Part shown: one piece after another, positions 17,790 through 27,159 of the stretch
How positions within the stretch are numbered: position 1 is the stretch's first letter
Layout of the letters: each line of letters begins with the position of its first letter
The notes under the pieces: generated by a model
Seen by the model: only the letters and a program-made list of their open reading frames with translations
Databases searched by the model: none
What the model was told of the DNA's origin: nothing
Origin: JBASEY01 sp049652745
GTDB taxonomy: Bacteria; CSSED10-310
Direction of reading: 5' to 3'
Assembly: GCA_049652745.1 (NCBI GenBank)
Contig: JBASEY010000028.1
Span: forward strand, 1 to 64,000
Length of the DNA stretch: 64,000 nucleotides
Made by a program: the position numbers and the translations under genes

Positions 17790-19946
17790 TCAAGCTTTTT
17801 TCTGTAATCGTTCTTTTAACAGGGTAAACCGTGCGTTTTCTTCGCTGTTTTTGATAGCCAGGTGCAGCGCTTTTTTTGAGCCTACCAGGACTACCAAACG
17901 TTTTCCTCGTGTTACGGCGGTATAGAGAAGTTGTCGGCGCAACATAACAAAATGTTGAGTATGCAATGGAATCACGACTCCCGGATACTCGCTACCCTGT
18001 GATTTATGGATGGAAGAGGCGAACGCCGGCACAATCTGATCGGCGCTTTCAGCCGAATAGAGGATCGTTCGCTTACCAAACTGAATAAAAAGGTTGTTAT
18101 TGGAATCGCAACGTATGATTCTGCCGATATCTCCATTAAAAACTTCCTGGTCATAATTGTTTTTTATCTGCATGACTTTATCGCCCAATCGAAATCCTCC
18201 TGGAGCAGAAATAGGTTTTCCATCAGGGTTCAGAACATCACGCAGTATTTCATTCAAATTCTGGACTCCGAGAAGCCCTCTATGCATAGGGCTCAATATC
18301 TGCACATCCGTCAGAGGATCGATTCCCAAGTGGCGGGCGATACGATGAGGAAGGCGTTTGATGATATCGAGCGCTTCTTTCGGATCGTCTTTTTCGATAA
18401 AAACAAAATCCGATCCCCTTTTTTCCAATAGAGGGAGTTCTCCATTGATAATTTTGTGAGCATTCCAGACGATTCTGCTTCCTGTTTCCTGTCGATAAAT
18501 ATGTTTCAGGCGTATAACCGGTATCAGGCCGGAATCGATGATATCTCCAAGAATTCTTCCTGGGCCCACGCTTGGAAGCTGATCGACATCGCCGACCCAA
18601 ATCAGTCGGGTATTTTTTTTCAGTGCACGAAGCAGCGCCATGGCCAAAGGCGCGTCAAGCATAGAACTTTCATCGATGATGACCACATCGGTGTTCAATG
18701 GCCGTTTGGCGTTACGGTTGAAAGCGCCTTTTTGTGGAACATATTCCAGTAATCGATGGATTGTAGCCGCTTCCATACCGCTGGTTTCGGTCATTCGTTG
18801 TGCAGCACGGCCGGTTGGCGCGGCCAAAAGAATTTTTTGATTCTGCATCATTCTTATCAGCATCCTGACAAGAGTGGTTTTACCGGTTCCGGGGCCGCCG
18901 GTTATGACAAGTACGGGGGCGCTTTGAGCTAGATTCAGTGCTTCCCATTGTGTTTGGTCGGCGGATAAACCGGTTCTACGCAATTCATCAGCATAGAGTT
19001 TTGATAGATCGACACTCAGTTTTTTCACCGGCGACCGTATCAGTTTTTTTAGGATAGCGGCTATATTCTGCTCAACCCAGTCCAGGCTTTTATCAAAAAC
19101 CATCACAGTCCCTGTTTTGGATGAGTGAAAAGTGATCTCGCCATCTTCTTTTGCTGTATCTATTGCAGCGTTGATGGATTTCCCGGGGATGTTCAGAAGC
19201 ACGGCACAACGTTTGACCAGTTCATGGCGCGGCAGGCACATATGCCCTTCATTGCGAGCATTTTCCAGTTCATAACGTATCGCGGCTCTCAGTCGTCTAG
19301 GATCGTCATCAGTGATTTCAAGCCGTGCAGCCACATCATCTGCCGTAGTAAAGCCGATACCATTGATATCCGTTGCAAGGCGATAAGGATTTTCACGTAT
19401 CAGTTGTTCGGTACAGATACCGTATTGTCGGATGATTTTCTGGGCTGTGAGCGGGCCGAGCTTTAAGGCGCTCAAAAATACAGATGTATCTGCAAGAGCC
19501 CGTTTACTATGCCATTCACGAAGAATAGCCTTCGATTTTTGTCGACCGATTCCTGGAACGGTGGTCAGTAATTCCGGTGAAGAGTCGATGATTTCCAGGG
19601 TTTTATCACCGAGCTGGTCCACTATTCGTGTTGCCAGGGCAGGTCCGATGCCCTTGAATTGGCCTGCCAAGTATCGGATCAAGCCTTCCCGTGTTTCAGG
19701 TCGAATCTCCTCCCAATGCGTGACTTTGAACTGCTTTCCGTATTTAGGGTTTTTTTCGTACCGACCCGAAAATCGAATGATCTGACCCGGTTTGATTGCG
19801 CCCAATTCCCCCAAGACAATGATTCGTTTGTTTTCAGGTCCGGCTTTGGTCGATAGGATGGCGAAACCCGTTTCCGGATGTACAAAAACTTGTCTGTGAA
19901 TAGTGGCGACAAGGATTTCTTCAATTTGGCCTTGAGTTTGTTTCAC
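17790..19946 (-). CDS. recD2: RecD2-type ATP-dependent DNA helicase
   Basis: 718 residues, GTG start. The N-terminal region has helix-hairpin-helix repeats (FKGIGPALA, VPGIGRQKSK, INGIGFTTADDV), followed by helicase motif I GGPGTGKTT (about 350-358), Walker B VVIIDESSM (about 422) and the C-terminal motif VTRGKRLVVLVG. This is the RecB-independent RecD2 (YrrC) form, a 5'-3' DNA helicase used in repair. It starts 3 bases after the stop of the receiver-kinase gene, so the two are co-transcribed and its translation is probably coupled, since there is no separate ribosome site. Confidence 0.93.
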   Translation of the reverse strand: MKQTQGQIEEILVATIHRQVFVHPETGFAILSTKAGPENKRIIVLGELGAIKPGQIIRFSGRYEKNPKYGKQFKVTHWEEIRPETREGLIRYLAGQFKGIGPALATRIVDQLGDKTLEIIDSSPELLTTVPGIGRQKSKAILREWHSKRALADTSVFLSALKLGPLTAQKIIRQYGICTEQLIRENPYRLATDINGIGFTTADDVAARLEITDDDPRRLRAAIRYELENARNEGHMCLPRHELVKRCAVLLNIPGKSINAAIDTAKEDGEITFHSSKTGTVMVFDKSLDWVEQNIAAILKKLIRSPVKKLSVDLSKLYADELRRTGLSADQTQWEALNLAQSAPVLVITGGPGTGKTTLVRMLIRMMQNQKILLAAPTGRAAQRMTETSGMEAATIHRLLEYVPQKGAFNRNAKRPLNTDVVIIDESSMLDAPLAMALLRALKKNTRLIWVGDVDQLPSVGPGRILGDIIDSGLIPVIRLKHIYRQETGSRIVWNAHKIINGELPLLEKRGSDFVFIEKDDPKEALDIIKRLPHRIARHLGIDPLTDVQILSPMHRGLLGVQNLNEILRDVLNPDGKPISAPGGFRLGDKVMQIKNNYDQEVFNGDIGRIIRCDSNNNLFIQFGKRTILYSAESADQIVPAFASSIHKSQGSEYPGVVIPLHTQHFVMLRRQLLYTAVTRGKRLVVLVGSKKALHLAIKNSEENARFTLLKERLQKKA

Positions 19947-19949
19947 ATG

Positions 19950-21200
19950 TTACAATTTCACGTGATGCAATGCCAGGATCATTTCGTTCATGTCTTGATA
20001 GCGGTCGGCCGGCCGACGCCGCATGGCCGTCATAATGACATGTTCCAGAGAGCGTGGAAAGTTTGGGTTCAAAGCTGACGGCAACTGTGCGTTACCCTCG
20101 AGATGCAATTGAATTTTTTCCATCACGGTTTTGCCTTCATACGGAAGAACACCTGTAAAGGCTTCGTACATGACGATACCCAGCGAATAGATATCGATGC
20201 GCGGATCGGCATAGTTGCATCCGGCCTGGGTTGTTTCGGGGGCCATATAGTCCGGTGTTCCTATCGACAACTCTGTTGTATTTTTCAGCATGGCTCCTGC
20301 GGCTGTCGCGATCCCAAAATCCGCTACTTTAGCTATACCGGTTTTTGCTATAAGTATATTTTGCGGTTTGATATCCCGATGCACGATACCGATTTGGTGG
20401 GCGGCTTGAAGCGCTTGGGCGACCTGTATAAATATTTCCAACAAATCAGCATGGCTGATACCCCAGTTGTCATAAATGAACTGATTCAGATCGGATCCTT
20501 TGACAAATTCCATCGTGATATAATGTATACCGCCGCTTTGGCCAACATCATGAACCCGTACGACGTTTTTATGGGCAACTTTTCGGGACAGCCTGACTTC
20601 TCGAAGGAATGTCTCTAAAAGCTCTTCTGCGATTTCAGGATTGAGAATCAATATTTTTACCGCCACTTCCTCTTCAAGGCGCCGATCAAAAGCACGAAAA
20701 ACCGCTCCCTGGCCCCCCTTCCCAATACGCTCCATAATCTCGTACCGATCATCCAGGACATCACCCACTTTTAACGCCCTTGGATCCAAAGCATGCTTGG
20801 GGGCAGGCTGACGAGCCTCCAGAATGCCGTCTATTCTTTTGACGACTTCTTTTGGCGGAGCCAAATGCTTGATTAAAAAATCGACCGCTCCTAACTGATT
20901 GGCGATTTTTCGCAGTTTCAAATCGTCTTTAGGTGACAGGACCAGCATAGGAATCTTGTTATTCGAAGCTTTCGGGCCACGGATATGCTCCATGACGGCA
21001 ACACCGTTGTTTCGGGAATTGATTGGATTGACCAATACCAAGTCAGGGGTCGTCCTTTGTACGATCATGATGTATTCTTCGATACTTGACACCAAAAGAA
21101 TATTATAACCACGCCCCATCAGAAGATTCTGATACAAACGTTGATGCAATTTGTTCTCTTCAAATATCACTATTGTTCGCATCGGCGCAGTCGTCCCCAT
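19950..21200 (-). CDS. Ser/Thr protein kinase with N-terminal pseudo-receiver domain
   Basis: 416 residues. Residues 8-128 fit a response-regulator receiver: the acidic pair E14-E15 and the late Lys (K111 in FLIKHLAP) are present, but the phospho-acceptor Asp is Asn (N58 in LVLVNPIN), so it is unlikely to be phosphorylated there. Residues 152-416 are a complete Hanks-type kinase: GKGGQGAVF, VAVK (K182), HRDIKPQN (D276), DFG (D294) and APE (320-322). No transmembrane segment is seen, so it is cytoplasmic. It is followed directly by recD2. Regulation of DNA repair by this kinase is an inference from that linkage. Confidence 0.88.
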   Translation of the reverse strand: MGTTAPMRTIVIFEENKLHQRLYQNLLMGRGYNILLVSSIEEYIMIVQRTTPDLVLVNPINSRNNGVAVMEHIRGPKASNNKIPMLVLSPKDDLKLRKIANQLGAVDFLIKHLAPPKEVVKRIDGILEARQPAPKHALDPRALKVGDVLDDRYEIMERIGKGGQGAVFRAFDRRLEEEVAVKILILNPEIAEELLETFLREVRLSRKVAHKNVVRVHDVGQSGGIHYITMEFVKGSDLNQFIYDNWGISHADLLEIFIQVAQALQAAHQIGIVHRDIKPQNILIAKTGIAKVADFGIATAAGAMLKNTTELSIGTPDYMAPETTQAGCNYADPRIDIYSLGIVMYEAFTGVLPYEGKTVMEKIQLHLEGNAQLPSALNPNFPRSLEHVIMTAMRRRPADRYQDMNEMILALHHVKL

Positions 21201-21410
21201 CGTGATAACGATTCAATTCATTTCCATCCATAACCATTGTAGTAAGCACATCCTCCGAAGTCAAAAAACAAATTGAAGGCAAGTGACACTATAGCACAGA
21301 GAGCGGCTGCTCGCAAAAAACAACCGAAACCCGATCCCCTAACTTGCGTGTGTAAAATAATGGTGATATTTTTTACCACAAGGAAGGGGTTGCAAAGGAG
21401 ATTTGATACG

Positions 21411-22013
21411 ATGAATATCCAAAAGTTACATTTCAAACGTGACGACGACAAAGACACGGTTATTTCCATCCGACATCGTATATCTTCGGATCACGGCGAT
21501 ATAATCACGCTTTACCAAACGGTTTCGGAGGAAGAACAAGACTTTTATACGATCGACGTGTGTAATCCCCAGGTGTGTTCTCAATGGTTTGAACCCAATG
21601 AATTCATTGAAACACTGGCGCTGGTGGCGGTTGTCGATAATCGGATTGTAGGGGAAGCCGTTTTGGATCGACAGAAAGATACCAAGACTTCTCATGTCGG
21701 CACAGTGAGATTCTACGTTCATCCTGATTGGCGAAAATTCGGTATCGGCTCCGCGCTGATTACAGCGCTGTTTACCGAATCAATGAATATCGGCATCGAA
21801 AAAATCTCCGTTTCCATTCCCGAACCCGCCAGCCGAAGGTTCAAATCGATCTTGGCCAAATCCGGGTTTTCTCAAGAAGCCATATTGAAAAACCATTTTC
21901 GTGCATCAACAGGCGTTAAACAAAACATAGTGATTTACGGCAGAGATTTGGACGAACTCTGGAATAGTATTTCCGATTGGCTTGGAAATTTTGGCAGAGC
22001 GATGGAATATTGA
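21411..22013 (+). CDS. GNAT-family N-acetyltransferase
   Basis: 201 residues from ATG 21411, which has AAAGGAG 10 bases upstream; an upstream frame of 46 codons lacks such a site. The acetyl-CoA loop is in VHPDWRKFGIGSAL, a Q/R-x-x-G-x-G/A variant (RKFGIG), after the strand TVRFYV. The C-terminal half has FKSILAKSGF, typical of the GNAT beta4-alpha4 region. The acceptor is unknown. It lies before the ferritin cluster but with a 146-base gap, so it is probably a separate unit. Confidence 0.8.
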   Translation: MNIQKLHFKRDDDKDTVISIRHRISSDHGDIITLYQTVSEEEQDFYTIDVCNPQVCSQWFEPNEFIETLALVAVVDNRIVGEAVLDRQKDTKTSHVGTVRFYVHPDWRKFGIGSALITALFTESMNIGIEKISVSIPEPASRRFKSILAKSGFSQEAILKNHFRASTGVKQNIVIYGRDLDELWNSISDWLGNFGRAMEY

Positions 22014-22159
22014 TTTGTATCTTTTCAGTTGTCCATCCAATATCGGTTGTCAATTAATTTGAATCAGTGGGTTCGGCAACGGACACAGAACTCCATGAAA
22101 AAACAAAAAAAACCGTAACCTTTTTGCTCTTATCACTTCTTATTAGGAGGTGATTTTGA

Positions 22160-22699
22160 TTGAAAAACATCGAGGAAAGGATAAAGGATATGAAAAAAAA
22201 CATGATTCAAGCTTTGAACAAACAGATTAACGAAGAACTCTTTTCATCTTATTTGTATTTGGCGATGTCGGCGCAATTCGAAGACATGTCTTTACCGGGA
22301 TTCGCCGGATGGATGCGTGTTCAGGCTCAAGAAGAGATCAGCCATGCCATGATACTTTTCAAATATATCAACGAGCGAGGTGACCGAGTTGAGTTGGAAG
22401 GGATCGCAAAGCCTGAGAAAGAATGGAAAACGCCCTTGGAAATGTTTGAAGCGGCTTACAAGCATGAATGTTACATATCTGATTGCATAAACAAATTGAT
22501 GGATTTGGCGGTCAAAGAGCGTGATTATGCGACCCAGAATATGCTGCAATTTTTTATTGAAGAGCAGGTGGAGGAAGAGGCGTCGGCTGATGAGATTTTG
22601 CAGAAGTTAAAACGCATCGGAGATGCTCAGGGCATGTTGTTCATGTTGGATCGAGAACTAGGCAAGCGTTCATTTGAACCGCCGGCGGAATTGAAATGA
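22160..22699 (+). CDS. ftnA: Ferritin (iron storage)
   Basis: 179 residues, a four-helix ferritin of the non-haem bacterial type. INEELFSSYLYLAMS carries the first ferroxidase Glu and the Tyr; EEISHAM supplies the E-x-x-H of helix 2; QFFIEEQVEEE lies on helix 3. It would oxidise Fe(II) and store iron as a mineral in a 24-mer cage. TTG 22160 is preferred for its strong AGGAGG (22145-22150); ATG 22190 would give the more usual 169 residues and also has a purine-rich lead. The stop overlaps the next start (ATGA). First gene of the oxygen-defence cluster. Confidence 0.9.
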   Translation: MKNIEERIKDMKKNMIQALNKQINEELFSSYLYLAMSAQFEDMSLPGFAGWMRVQAQEEISHAMILFKYINERGDRVELEGIAKPEKEWKTPLEMFEAAYKHECYISDCINKLMDLAVKERDYATQNMLQFFIEEQVEEEASADEILQKLKRIGDAQGMLFMLDRELGKRSFEPPAELK

Positions 22700-23205
22700 C
22701 GCTTCAGGAAGCGCTGCATACGGCTGTTGCATACGAAATAAAAGTCAGGGATCTCTATCTGGACGCCATCGACATGGTGGCTGATGAAGATGGCAGCAAT
22801 GTGGTCAAGCGAATGGCCGTAGAAGAGCAGGAGCATGTCGAGTATCTTCTCAACTTGTTGAACGAATTGGAAAATACAGGAGAACTGCCGGATTTGAAGG
22901 TGCCGAACACTGTTCCTTCCCCGGAAAAACTGGCGAAATATGTTCAGACATTAAAAAATCATTTGGACAGCAGCGCAATGACGGATGCCGAACGACAATC
23001 GGATTTGGCAATATTGGACAGCATTCATCAGGTTGAACAGGAGACAGCGGATTTTTATCAAAGAATGGTAGACGAATTGACGGTGGACGGTAAAGAGATA
23101 TTCGCAGAATTCCTTGAAGTTGAAAGATCGCATCTTGCTTTGGTGGGTTCAGAAATCGCTTATTTATTTGGGGCTGGTCAATGGTTTGATTTTCCGGAAA
23201 TCTGA
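22696..23205 (+). CDS. Rubrerythrin-like diiron protein without rubredoxin domain
   Basis: 169 residues in a four-helix ferritin-like fold with EEQEHVEY and the C-terminal EVERSHLAL, the paired E-x-x-H motifs that bind a diiron site. It overlaps the ferritin gene by 4 bases (ATGA), so the two are translationally coupled. Such proteins reduce peroxide or sense oxygen in anaerobes; the exact reaction is unknown here. There is no C-x2-C rubredoxin end, unlike the rubrerythrin at 23566. Confidence 0.82.
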   Translation: MTLQEALHTAVAYEIKVRDLYLDAIDMVADEDGSNVVKRMAVEEQEHVEYLLNLLNELENTGELPDLKVPNTVPSPEKLAKYVQTLKNHLDSSAMTDAERQSDLAILDSIHQVEQETADFYQRMVDELTVDGKEIFAEFLEVERSHLALVGSEIAYLFGAGQWFDFPEI

Positions 23206-23353
23206 TATGGAATCCGGCTGATTTGTGCTTTTCACAATGATAAAAAATGGTTAACATATCCCACGTCTTGCGATCAGGGCAGATGTTGTGGGATGATATT
23301 TCAGGAAACCGCCTGTCCAAAAACGGGCATAGCTTGAAAGGGAGACAATAGTG

Positions 23354-23515
23354 ATGAAAAAATGGGTTTGTGATGTATGTGGGTATGTATATGATCCTGA
23401 AGTGGGAGAGCCTGAAAACGGTATTGAGCCGGGCACGGCGTTTGAGGATTTACCGGATGACTACGAATGTCCGATTTGTGGTGTAGGCAAAGAAGATTTT
23501 TCGCCATTGGATTAA
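23354..23515 (+). CDS. Rubredoxin
   Basis: A 53-residue rubredoxin, start ATG 23354 with GGGAGA upstream. The iron-binding cysteines are in CDVCGYVYDP (residues 6 and 9) and CPICGVGKEDF (39 and 42), with the typical PGTAFEDLPDDY between them. It carries electrons in the cytoplasm, probably to the rubrerythrin encoded 50 bases downstream, and is part of the peroxide-reducing set. Confidence 0.95.
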   Translation: MKKWVCDVCGYVYDPEVGEPENGIEPGTAFEDLPDDYECPICGVGKEDFSPLD

Positions 23516-23565
23516 CAATCCCATCTAAGCAAAGTCCCAGAAAAAATTTGATTGTGTAGGTGTCT

Positions 23566-24141
23566 ATGAAAACTGTTAAAGGTACAAGAACGGAAAAAAA
23601 TTTGTTGACTAGCTTTGCTGGGGAGTCCCAAGCGCGAAACCGATATGATTTTTTCGCAAAACAGGCCCAGAAAGACGGCTATCAGCAGATAGCGGCGATT
23701 TTCGAAGAAACGGCTTTGCACGAATATCAGCATGCCCGCCGTATGTTTGAATGTTTGGCGGGCGGCATGGTCGAAATTACCGCGACATATCCAGCGGGCA
23801 AGGTTGGCTCCACATTGGAAAATCTTGAAGCTGCGGCGGGTGGTGAGCATGAGGAATGGTCGGAATTATACCCGGAATTTGCAAGGATAGCTCGCGAAGA
23901 AGGGTTTGAACAAGTGGCTAGAATGTACGAAAACATCTGTGTTTCTGAACGCCATCACGAAGAGCGCTTTCGAGCTTTGGCTGAATTGGTCAAAAATCAA
24001 ACGATGTTCAGCCGCCCGGAAGCCGTATCCTGGACCTGTCGCAAATGCGGTTACACGCATTATGGCGCGGAACCGCCCAAAGCTTGTCCTGCATGTGCCC
24101 ATCCTCAGGCCTATTTTGAACGTAAACAGGAACAATGGTAA
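23566..24141 (+). CDS. rbr: Rubrerythrin
   Basis: 191 residues from ATG 23566; the GTG two codons upstream is a weaker choice. The diiron domain (about 1-145) begins with the family pattern KGTRTEKNLLTSFAGESQAR; further diiron ligands are in EYQHARRMFE and ERHHEERF. The C-terminal rubredoxin-like domain has CRKCGYTH and CPACAHPQAYFE. It reduces hydrogen peroxide using electrons from rubredoxin. It closes the run ferritin, diiron protein, rubredoxin, rubrerythrin, and is convergent with the YigZ gene. Confidence 0.94.
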   Translation: MKTVKGTRTEKNLLTSFAGESQARNRYDFFAKQAQKDGYQQIAAIFEETALHEYQHARRMFECLAGGMVEITATYPAGKVGSTLENLEAAAGGEHEEWSELYPEFARIAREEGFEQVARMYENICVSERHHEERFRALAELVKNQTMFSRPEAVSWTCRKCGYTHYGAEPPKACPACAHPQAYFERKQEQW

Positions 24142-24157
24142 GCGCGGAAAAGACCGG

Positions 24158-24787
24158 CTAAAAATAATCGATGGAAAGTATCTTCAAGCTGGCTTGACCA
24201 GCGGATGCGGCTTTTATCCGTTCCGAAAAATCATTCAATAGGCTTTCCGGCATTTGCAATGTATAGCTCAAACCGATATCGGTATAGTTATCAGCAAGTT
24301 TTTCTATTTCGGGATAGAAATCCAAAACAGAATAAATCGCTCCTGTAGCGGAAAACGGAGCATTCAGAAGCAAATTCACATATCTGTGTACAATATGGAT
24401 GCGGGCTTTTTGAAGGCATGATGACGCGACGCCTCCATATGCGCGAGCCAGACCGCCTGCCCCAAGCTTTATCCCGCCGAAATAACGAATAACCAGAACG
24501 ACCACATGGTCCAGATCATGATGCTCGATGGCGGCGTAAATCGGCCTGCCCGCACTGCCGCCGGGCTCGCCATCATCACTGAAACGGTATAACCGACCGA
24601 TTTTATAGGCCCAACAGTTATGCGTGGCATCGTTACAGCGAGTTTTCTCTAAAAATTGGTTTGCTTGATCAACGGTATCTGCTCGGGTGGCATGTGCTAT
24701 AAATCGACTTTTCTTGATCGTTTCCTCGATTGTCGCCACTCCATCCAGAGTGCGGTTTGAATGATAGAGATTTTCAGTATTCGACAT
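24158..24787 (-). CDS. yigZ: YigZ/IMPACT family protein
   Basis: 209 residues. The N-terminal UPF0029 domain shows KKSRFIAHA, ATHNCWAYKIG and the signature FSDDGEPGGSAGRPI, then VVLVIRYFGGIKLGAGGL. The family is conserved across life; eukaryotic IMPACT regulates Gcn2, while the bacterial role is not well defined. The ATG at 24787 is accepted without a strong ribosome site. It follows the CPBP gene on the same strand across 18 bases, so co-transcription is possible. Confidence 0.9.
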   Translation of the reverse strand: MSNTENLYHSNRTLDGVATIEETIKKSRFIAHATRADTVDQANQFLEKTRCNDATHNCWAYKIGRLYRFSDDGEPGGSAGRPIYAAIEHHDLDHVVVLVIRYFGGIKLGAGGLARAYGGVASSCLQKARIHIVHRYVNLLLNAPFSATGAIYSVLDFYPEIEKLADNYTDIGLSYTLQMPESLLNDFSERIKAASAGQASLKILSIDYF

Positions 24788-24805
24788 GTGCCACCACCGT
24801 TGTGG

Positions 24806-25735
24806 TCAGGGTATATGGTTGTCGGTTTCAAGCGGAGCTCTTGGAGATTTTATAGTGATTTTACGCCATAAAATCAACGTGATAACCAGTAACGTCACAT
24901 TGAATAACAAAGAGTTTTCTATACCTAGGATGCCGCCGAAAACGATGCTGGAACCATGTATTTCGGTGACAAAAGGGGTGACATTCAGGCGGTTTCCTAC
25001 TGAAGCGATACCCAAAAGGGCGCTCAGACAATAATAACAGCCCGCATGGACCCCAATGGTATATTTCAGGCTTTTTTTATAGAACATGATTCCTGCCATT
25101 AACCATGAAAAAACAAAACCGGAAAAGAATAAAAGCAAGCGTTGAGAGAATGTTCCTTGGATGCTCCAGGCACGCATCAATCCATATATCAGGCCGGTCG
25201 TCAAAACCGCCGAAAATCTGTTTTTCCAAAGGGACGTCCATTCTCCAATCAGGATACCGCGATAGACCAGTTCATTGTTGAATGCTATCAATAGCATGAT
25301 CAAGGCATAGGCAAGGGGGGAAGCGATAAGTTCCTGGGGTGTCAATCTATCAGGAAAAGCTGTAAGTCGAGCATATCCGGTAAGGATTAGCAGGGAGAAA
25401 AAGAACAGTATAAAAATGGTGCCAGTGAAAAACCCTGTGATGCACTCGTGCCAGGAACCCCCGAGAAAGTAAAAATTCCGGGAGTATTTTTTTGTTGCGA
25501 ATCGTCCTAAAGCACCGGCCAAGGGCAGGCCGATCAGGGTCAGGAACAAGCCTGTCCAAGCGAGGTGTCGGTGATTGAAAAGTGAAAAGATGTTCGAGTC
25601 CTGTTCAAAAACGGATTGTTTTTCAATGGTAAAGCCGATACCCAACGAAAAAACGAACAGGAATTGAAACCCTGTAAAAAGCAGCAGCGCTTTGGCAAAA
25701 ACGTCCAAAGTTCTTTTAGCGATTAATAAATCCAA
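24806..25735 (-). CDS. CPBP-like membrane protein with degenerate active site
   Basis: 309 residues with about eight hydrophobic segments, resembling the CPBP (CAAX prenyl endopeptidase/bacteriocin-immunity) family. The usual E-E-x-x-x-R motif is N-E-L-V-Y-R (residues 154-159), so the first Glu is lost. The second motif, normally F-x-x-x-H, reads IYGLMRAW with Arg for His. The third His (GVHAG) is kept. Proteolytic activity is therefore doubtful. It overlaps the upstream M28 gene by 13 bases, so the two are coupled. Confidence 0.65.
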   Translation of the reverse strand: MDLLIAKRTLDVFAKALLLFTGFQFLFVFSLGIGFTIEKQSVFEQDSNIFSLFNHRHLAWTGLFLTLIGLPLAGALGRFATKKYSRNFYFLGGSWHECITGFFTGTIFILFFFSLLILTGYARLTAFPDRLTPQELIASPLAYALIMLLIAFNNELVYRGILIGEWTSLWKNRFSAVLTTGLIYGLMRAWSIQGTFSQRLLLFFSGFVFSWLMAGIMFYKKSLKYTIGVHAGCYYCLSALLGIASVGNRLNVTPFVTEIHGSSIVFGGILGIENSLLFNVTLLVITLILWRKITIKSPRAPLETDNHIP

Positions 25736-27084
25736 TGACCTTCGTATTCCAAAAGCTGTTTCATATTCTGTGATTCAATAAAAGGGGCGATTGTGTCGGG
25801 CGCTTTATGAACAGCCGGCCAGGAAGATGACATTGCCGTATGTAAAACCAATCTGGCACATTGCATACTGGTTTTCATCAGTGTTTCACAGGAAACTTTT
25901 TCGAAAGTGTCGGCCAATGTATGCCCCCACCCGCGTTCTCCTGTTCCTGATGTCGCCATGAAAGCAGCCGGAACGCCTCGCATGACAAAAGGCAAGTGGT
26001 CGGAAAAGGGAACCAGTTGATTGTTTACCTCGATATCGGAAGGCATTGCTGCAGCAAAACGTGTGAAAAAATCGCTCAGTTCAGGGCAATTTTGCAAAAA
26101 CACCATAAGGTGGCCGGGCTGGCCAACACAGTCAAGATTGAACACAAATCGGATTTTTCGAACCTGCTCACCCATCTGCGCCGCCAGATGGTGCGAGCCC
26201 ACCAAGCCCATCTCTTCCGACCCAAACAGAATAAAGCGAATCGTGCAGTTCAACGAATCTTTCAACGGTGCAAGCAGCCTGGCCGTCTCCATGACGACAG
26301 CGGCGCCGGACGCGTTATCGGTTGCGGCTTGGGAGATGTCGTGTCCATCGTAATGGCCGCATACGATGATTATTTCTTCCGAAGCATTGGAGCCGCATAG
26401 GTCGGCAACGATATTCCTGTCACTGCCTTGCTTGAGAGTGTTCTGCATTTTCAGGTGGAGATTGACCGGGCGCTTTTCTCTCCACCAGCGCAGCTCACAG
26501 GCGACTTCGTGGGCGATACCCACAGCGGGAAGCGCTTGATTCACCGGACCATTGTGGTTGAAGGCCAAGGATCCGGTTGGAGCCAGCATGCCGGGTTGTG
26601 TTGCCGCGAAAAGAAAAGCCGCAGCCCCGGCATTTTTGGCGGCGAGATATTTATGTGTACGGTGGAGTCTTGGCCCGGATGGCAGGTTTTTATCTTCGAC
26701 AAGCACAGCTTTACCGACAACACCGTCCGGGATTTTTTTATAGTCCTCAGGGTATCCCATTCCAACATACTCCAGCAGCAGTTTATCATCATAGGATGGG
26801 GTGTAAGGCAGTGCGATACACGGCAGCTCGACTTGGTGCGGGTCCAGCATCCGAAGCTGAACTGAACCGCGAGACCATGTTGTCATGGGGAAAATATCCT
26901 GACGGCAGCGCTGAAGACCGTAGTCTTTCAAGGTTTTTTCGATAAACCCAGCGGCTCCAAGAGCATCAGGGCCGGCGCTGAATCGGCCGCGATACTTCAG
27001 ACAAAGCTCACGGTGATTCCGCAAGACCGAATCGCTCATCCAAGCATTGGAACAGATATGGTTTTCCAAAGCATCAATATTCAT
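25723..27084 (-). CDS. M28-family metallopeptidase with PA domain
   Basis: 453 residues with no signal peptide. A PA-like insert (about 115-215) precedes the catalytic core. Zinc ligands fit IIVCGHYDGHD (His, Asp), TDNASGAA (Asp), FGSEEMGLVGS (Glu pair), NLDCVG and FSDHLPF (His late). It would be an aminopeptidase or carboxypeptidase using two zinc ions. It is the first gene of a pair with the CPBP-like protein. Lack of an export signal suggests cytoplasmic use, unlike the secreted M28 at 37413. Confidence 0.87.
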   Translation of the reverse strand: MNIDALENHICSNAWMSDSVLRNHRELCLKYRGRFSAGPDALGAAGFIEKTLKDYGLQRCRQDIFPMTTWSRGSVQLRMLDPHQVELPCIALPYTPSYDDKLLLEYVGMGYPEDYKKIPDGVVGKAVLVEDKNLPSGPRLHRTHKYLAAKNAGAAAFLFAATQPGMLAPTGSLAFNHNGPVNQALPAVGIAHEVACELRWWREKRPVNLHLKMQNTLKQGSDRNIVADLCGSNASEEIIIVCGHYDGHDISQAATDNASGAAVVMETARLLAPLKDSLNCTIRFILFGSEEMGLVGSHHLAAQMGEQVRKIRFVFNLDCVGQPGHLMVFLQNCPELSDFFTRFAAAMPSDIEVNNQLVPFSDHLPFVMRGVPAAFMATSGTGERGWGHTLADTFEKVSCETLMKTSMQCARLVLHTAMSSSWPAVHKAPDTIAPFIESQNMKQLLEYEGHWIY

Positions 27085-27159
27085 AAAAAATGCTCTCCTT
27101 CCGCTGAAAACTTTAAACAGGAAAGGTTAAAATAGCAAGAAGCATCGGCTGATTCGGAC

